Below, one piece after another: positions 50,121-53,362 of a DNA stretch of 53,362 bases. A program made the translations under genes and the position numbers. The stretch is from Clostridiales bacterium. GTDB lineage: Bacteria; Bacillota; Clostridia; Peptostreptococcales; Anaerovoracaceae. The notes under the pieces are model-generated. The model did no database searches, had not been told where the DNA came from, and saw nothing but the letters and a program-made list of their open reading frames with translations. The stretch covers positions 1-53,362 of the forward strand of contig JALFNS010000016.1 of the NCBI GenBank assembly GCA_022773945.1. The letters run 5' to 3'. The first letter of the stretch is position 1; every line of letters begins with the position of its first letter.

Positions 50121-51287
50121 CTAAATATACGCGTTGTCGAAATTCACAACCGTGTTGAATGTCGGGTCCGCGGCCTTTGCGGCTGAATCCATGGCGGCGG
50201 AAATCGCCTCCTTGTCTATTCTCGCGCCCGGCTGTATTACCAGATCGAAGATAATGTTGGTATGGGTCTTCCCCGGGACCACTCTCAGATCGTGGAAGCT
50301 CTCCACCTGAGGAAACTTCTTTATCGCCTCACCGATAACCTCCTGCATCTGCAGTCTTATGGGGTTGTCAACTTCCACCGGGTCCATATGGCATGTTGCC
50401 TTGATGCCCAGCTTCTCCATTATCTCCTGCTCAACATCATCAATCAGGTCGTGAATCTCCATCATATCCTCTCTGGAATCCACCTCCGCATGGAAGGATG
50501 AAAACTCCCTTCCCGGACCGTAGCTGTATATTACAATGTCATGAACGCCTATTATCTGCGGATGCTCGCTGATAATCCCGCACATTGCCTCCACTCTCTC
50601 CCTGTCGGGAGGCATGCCTATAATCGGTCCCACCGTCTCCCTGATGAGCTGGAAGCCCGTATACAGGAAGAGGAGTGATACCACGCATCCCAGATATCCG
50701 TCAAGATTGACGCCCGTGTAGTGGTACACGAGCAGTCCTGCCACGATTATAATACTGGAAACCACATCGTTCCTGTTCTCCTTGCCGGCACCGATCACCG
50801 GCAGAGAATCTATGTGCTTTCCTGTGGCTATAGTGAAGAGAGACTGAAGTCCCTTTAACACTATCGCCGCCAGTATGGCACCTATCACCGGCCACGAAAA
50901 CTCCAGAGGCGCCGGGTGCAGGCATCTGTCTATGGATGTGACCATGAGCTGATAGCCTACAATCAGCACTATTGCCGAAACCACCAGACTCACCAGATAT
51001 TCCACCCGCGCATGTCCGTAGGGATGCTTGCTGTCCGCCGGCTTTCCGGCAATCTTAGCTCCCACCAGAGTTATACACGAGGTGAGGGAATCCGCCAGAT
51101 CGTTGACACCGTCCACGATGACGGCCACGCTGTTGAGAACCGATCCCACCACAACCTTGATTGCGCAGAGAATGCAGTTCGTAATAATTCCCATGACTCC
51201 CGTCAGTCTCGTATAACGCGCCCTGACAACAGGGTCTCTGTAATTCTCATAATCCTTAACGAATAGTTTCCATATAAATTTTTTCAT
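50121..51287 (-). CDS. cation diffusion facilitator family transporter
   Basis: The protein has 388 residues. Six membrane helices include G-V-N-D-L-A-D-S-L (the D-x-x-x-D metal site in TM2) and H-P-Y-G-H-A-R-V-E (TM2-TM3 loop); a second site motif in TM5 is G-A-G-K-E-N-R-N-D. The C-terminal cytoplasmic metal-binding domain has F-H-A-E-V-D and I-K-A-T-C-H-M-D-P. CDF proteins export Zn, Mn, Fe or Co. It starts 8 bp after the CoA-transferase gene. Confidence 0.92.
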   Translation of the reverse strand: MKKFIWKLFVKDYENYRDPVVRARYTRLTGVMGIITNCILCAIKVVVGSVLNSVAVIVDGVNDLADSLTSCITLVGAKIAGKPADSKHPYGHARVEYLVSLVVSAIVLIVGYQLMVTSIDRCLHPAPLEFSWPVIGAILAAIVLKGLQSLFTIATGKHIDSLPVIGAGKENRNDVVSSIIIVAGLLVYHYTGVNLDGYLGCVVSLLFLYTGFQLIRETVGPIIGMPPDRERVEAMCGIISEHPQIIGVHDIVIYSYGPGREFSSFHAEVDSREDMMEIHDLIDDVEQEIMEKLGIKATCHMDPVEVDNPIRLQMQEVIGEAIKKFPQVESFHDLRVVPGKTHTNIIFDLVIQPGARIDKEAISAAMDSAAKAADPTFNTVVNFDNAYI

Positions 51288-51295
51288 CAGTCCCC

Positions 51296-52621
51296 TTAAT
51301 AGGCAGTGTTGAATCTTACCTCAAACTCCTTAGCGAGCTCTTCTCTCACGCTCGGATGTGCAATTTCAATCAGTGCCCTTGCTCTCTCCTTGAGAGTCTT
51401 GCCCTTCATTCTGGCGATACCGTACTCGGTAACGATGTAGTCTACATCATACCTGTTTGTGGTTACCGCTGCGCCCTCGTCGATGTAAGGCGTAATCTTT
51501 GATATTACAGTGCCGTCCTTCTTGGTTGTGATGGAAGGCATAGCGATGATTGACACGCCCTTGCCGTCTTCCGCCATGGCAGCTCCTCTGACGAAGTCAA
51601 CCTGTCCGCCTACTCCCGAGAACTGCTTCTTGCCTATTGTGCAGGCTACAACCTGTCCCATGAAGTCAACCTGAAGAGCCGAGTTGATTGAAACCATCTT
51701 GTTGTTCTTTGCTATAACTGCAGGGTTGTTTACATAGTCTACCGGCTTCAGTTCAAGCATAGGGTTCTTGTGGGCGAAATCGTAGAGACGCTTGGTACCC
51801 ATAAGAAATGTTACTATCATCTTGCCGTTATGTAAAGTCTTTTCGGAGCAGTCAATAACGCCTGCTTCAACCAGGTCGATTACTCCGTCGGCTATCATCT
51901 CCGAGTGTATTCCCAGATGCTTTCTGTCCTTCAGCTCGGCCAGAACCGCATCAGGAATTGCTCCGATTCCCAGCTGGAGAGTGCTTCCGTCCTCGATCAG
52001 GCTCGCACAGTACTTGCCTATAGCCTTCTCAACCTCTCCGATCTTAGGCGGAGCCTGCTCGAAGAGAGGCATGTTCATTTCAACGATCTTGTCCAGCTCG
52101 CTCACGTGAACGAAGGTGTCGCCGTATGCAACAGGCACGTTCTCGTTAATCTGAGCGATAACCGTTTTCGCTGACTTGATAGCCTGATATGTATATCCGG
52201 ATTCAACACCCAGGTTGCAGTATCCTCTCTCATCCGGAGGTGAAAGCATAACCATGCACACGTCGAAATTGAGAAGACCGTTTCTCATCCATACAGGAAC
52301 GTCGGAGAAGTATACAGGGATGAAGTCGCCGTGACCGTCTGCCACGCACTTTCTCGTTCCCGCTCCGCAGAATATTCCTTTGAATGTGAAGTTGTCCTTG
52401 TACTCCGGCTTCGTGTACTCACCCTTGCCCAGAGATACCATATGAGATATGGCTACATTTCTGTAGGCATCGGCATTTGCCACCATGGCATCGATAAGTC
52501 CCGTAGGCTCGCTGATGCAGTGACCGAAGATTACACTGTCTCCCGACTTGATACTCTGAACCGCTTCTTCAGCAGTGCAAAGTCTGCTCGCATAGATTTC
52601 TTTCCAGTTTTTCCAGTCCAT
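51296..52621 (-). CDS. acetyl-CoA hydrolase/transferase family CoA-transferase
   Basis: The protein has 441 residues after CAGGAG. The catalytic glutamate is E241 in L-G-I-H-S-E-M-I-A-D-G. G-I-G-A-I-P-D-A-V-L and F-S-G-V-G-G-Q-V-D-F (oxyanion and CoA-binding loops) match butyryl-CoA:acetate and 4-hydroxybutyrate CoA-transferases. Such enzymes exchange CoA between short-chain acids in amino-acid or butyrate fermentation. The specific acids cannot be read from sequence. A minus-strand TATAAT at 52666-52671 may be the -10 box. Confidence 0.9.
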   Translation of the reverse strand: MDWKNWKEIYASRLCTAEEAVQSIKSGDSVIFGHCISEPTGLIDAMVANADAYRNVAISHMVSLGKGEYTKPEYKDNFTFKGIFCGAGTRKCVADGHGDFIPVYFSDVPVWMRNGLLNFDVCMVMLSPPDERGYCNLGVESGYTYQAIKSAKTVIAQINENVPVAYGDTFVHVSELDKIVEMNMPLFEQAPPKIGEVEKAIGKYCASLIEDGSTLQLGIGAIPDAVLAELKDRKHLGIHSEMIADGVIDLVEAGVIDCSEKTLHNGKMIVTFLMGTKRLYDFAHKNPMLELKPVDYVNNPAVIAKNNKMVSINSALQVDFMGQVVACTIGKKQFSGVGGQVDFVRGAAMAEDGKGVSIIAMPSITTKKDGTVISKITPYIDEGAAVTTNRYDVDYIVTEYGIARMKGKTLKERARALIEIAHPSVREELAKEFEVRFNTAY

Positions 52622-52665
52622 ATTTTCACTCCTGTAGATATGTTATTAATAATACTTACTTTCTC

Positions 52666-52671
52666 ATTATA
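52666..52671 (-). promoter_or_regulatory. possible -10 box of the CoA-transferase gene
   Basis: TATAAT on the minus strand lies 45 bp upstream of the ATG. No good -35 box is seen at 17 bp. Confidence 0.4.
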
Positions 52672-52732
52672 TTACAGCAGTGGCGATAATCAGTTCATTT
52701 TTACAACGTCCGGCCTTATTTTAATGCAAAAA

Positions 52733-52770
52733 GAAGGGAATTTAATGCGATTCCGCATTAAATTCCCTTC
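52733..52770 (-). terminator. terminator after the pyruvate carboxylase operon
   Basis: A perfect 17-bp stem (52733-52749 with 52754-52770) has an ATTC-type 4-nt loop. On the minus strand it is followed directly by TTTTTGC. It follows the small membrane protein gene that ends at 52793. Confidence 0.88.
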
Positions 52771-52792
52771 CATTCGTATCACGCTGCCGTCC

Positions 52793-53026
52793 TTACCTCT
52801 TCCTTCCCTTTTTAGGAACAGCATTGGCTGCAGCTTCGCGCTCCTCGCGCTTTTTTTTGCCTTTGTACCTGGCCACATTCCAGACAATGTATATGAGGGC
52901 CGCAGCAATCAGAACCATGATTGCAGTCTTCGTATCCTCCATAACTCCCCCGATCTTGCCGAAGATGATAACACCTATCATGAAAATCCAGAAGTATATT
53001 ATTTTACCGATTATACCATTGCCCAT
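52793..53026 (-). CDS. small membrane protein downstream of pyruvate carboxylase
   Basis: The protein has 77 residues with a GAGGTG ribosome-binding site. Two hydrophobic stretches (about 7-26 and 33-50) are followed by a highly basic tail (K-K-K-R-E-E-R-E and K-K-G-R-K-R). It starts 21 bp after the pyruvate carboxylase stop and precedes a terminator, so it is likely co-transcribed. I do not recognise a family. A topology with a cytoplasmic basic tail is likely. Confidence 0.7.
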   Translation of the reverse strand: MGNGIIGKIIYFWIFMIGVIIFGKIGGVMEDTKTAIMVLIAAALIYIVWNVARYKGKKKREEREAAANAVPKKGRKR

Positions 53027-53047
53027 AATGCACCTCGTTTCCTCATG

Positions 53048-53362
53048 TTATTTAAGCTTGGCTATAAGCTCTCCCGACTTGACCTGAGAACCTTCGCTCA
53101 CATAAATCTTATCAACGACGCCCTTCTGGGTTGCCAGAATGTTCGTCTCCATCTTCATGGCCTCGATAACAGCTATCGGCTGCTTCTCCTCAACTTCCTC
53201 GCCTTCCTCCACGAGAACCTTGATAATCGTTCCCGGAATGTTGGCTCCGATTTCAGTAGGATCGTCAGCATCCGCATAGACAATCTGCGATGCCGATGAA
53301 GCGATATTGGCGTTCTTGTCCTTGATTCTGACAACGCTTCTGTTGCCGTTAACCTCGAAGAT
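53048..53362 (-). CDS. pyc: pyruvate carboxylase, C-terminal part (biotin carboxyl carrier domain), cut by the window edge
   Basis: The last 104 residues are visible. F-E-V-N-G-N-R-S-V-V is the linker region of the carboxyltransferase/PT domain, and the biotinyl domain follows with the acceptor lysine in E-A-M-K-M-E-T. It ends G-E-L-I-A-K-L-K. Pyruvate carboxylase makes oxaloacetate from pyruvate and bicarbonate. An oxaloacetate decarboxylase alpha subunit or other biotin enzyme is possible, but the F-E-V-N-G linker fits Pyc best. Confidence 0.8.
   Translation of the reverse strand: MFEVNGNRSVVRIKDKNANIASSASQIVYADADDPTEIGANIPGTIIKVLVEEGEEVEEKQPIAVIEAMKMETNILATQKGVVDKIYVSEGSQVKSGELIAKLK

Overview
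The window looks like chromosomal DNA of an anaerobic amino-acid-fermenting Bacillota, most likely a Clostridia member near Anaerovoracaceae/Eubacteriales Family XIII. The basis is the IspH-ribosomal S1 fusion, a clostridial type Tad pilus cluster (DUF5702, DUF6382), DUF1836, DUF6873, an acetyl-CoA hydrolase/transferase, pyruvate carboxylase and many amino-acid permeases. No tRNA, rRNA, insertion sequence or CRISPR was seen. The taxonomic call is inference.

Layout. 1-4.5 kb: ruvCAB under a LexA-box promoter, then argR-recN. 4.6-10.5 kb (minus): a sensor kinase, a response regulator with an MpsC/DUF2294-like output domain, rarA and ispH-rpsA, apparently one operon. 10.5-12.9 kb: a secreted M28 peptidase lipoprotein behind a structured leader with an intrinsic terminator. 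13-14.7 kb (minus): an APC permease. 14.9-21 kb: a Tad pilus operon, including a 44-residue pilin and a DUF5702 gene split by an in-frame stop. 21-23.5 kb: a saccharopine-dehydrogenase-like gene divergent from an AraC regulator. 23.5-29.9 kb (minus): pncB, then uvrBA with a LexA box. 29.9-33.3 kb: an acyl-CoA ligase/DUF1836 pair flanked by two repeat-rich intergenic regions. 33.3-35.5 kb (minus): ArcD-like antiporter and DDAH-like hydrolase. 35.7-40 kb (minus): typA-mscS-ecsC-yhbY-hypothetical. 40.1-41.3 kb: a methyltransferase gene broken by an amber codon. 41.3-45.6 kb: lysO, ung, DUF6873, radical SAM and CmpB-like genes. 45.7-50.1 kb: a second saccharopine-dehydrogenase-like/AraC pair, with MATE and pgeF downstream. 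50.1-53.4 kb (minus): a cation efflux protein, a CoA-transferase, a small membrane protein and the 3' end of pyruvate carboxylase.

Most notable observation: a gap-free 47-bp inverted-repeat operator (arms close to TAGYCRAATTTTA) occurs three times, upstream of the APC permease (14786-14832) and between both divergent dehydrogenase/araC pairs (22424-22470, 49080-49126). In all three the target promoter's -10 box lies exactly 23 bp from the same arm. In the two araC copies the other arm contains the -35 box of the regulator's own promoter. This predicts a small, unlinked, autoregulated regulon for uptake and conversion of an amino acid or related compound.

Two further patterns stand out. First, at least six genes have a -10 box ending exactly 6 nt before an ATG with no Shine-Dalgarno sequence, which predicts leaderless mRNAs. 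Second, the intergenic regions flanking the acyl-CoA ligase/DUF1836 pair carry inverted-repeat arrays with about 31-bp spacing, plus a twice-occurring hairpin element whose stems differ by compensatory changes.
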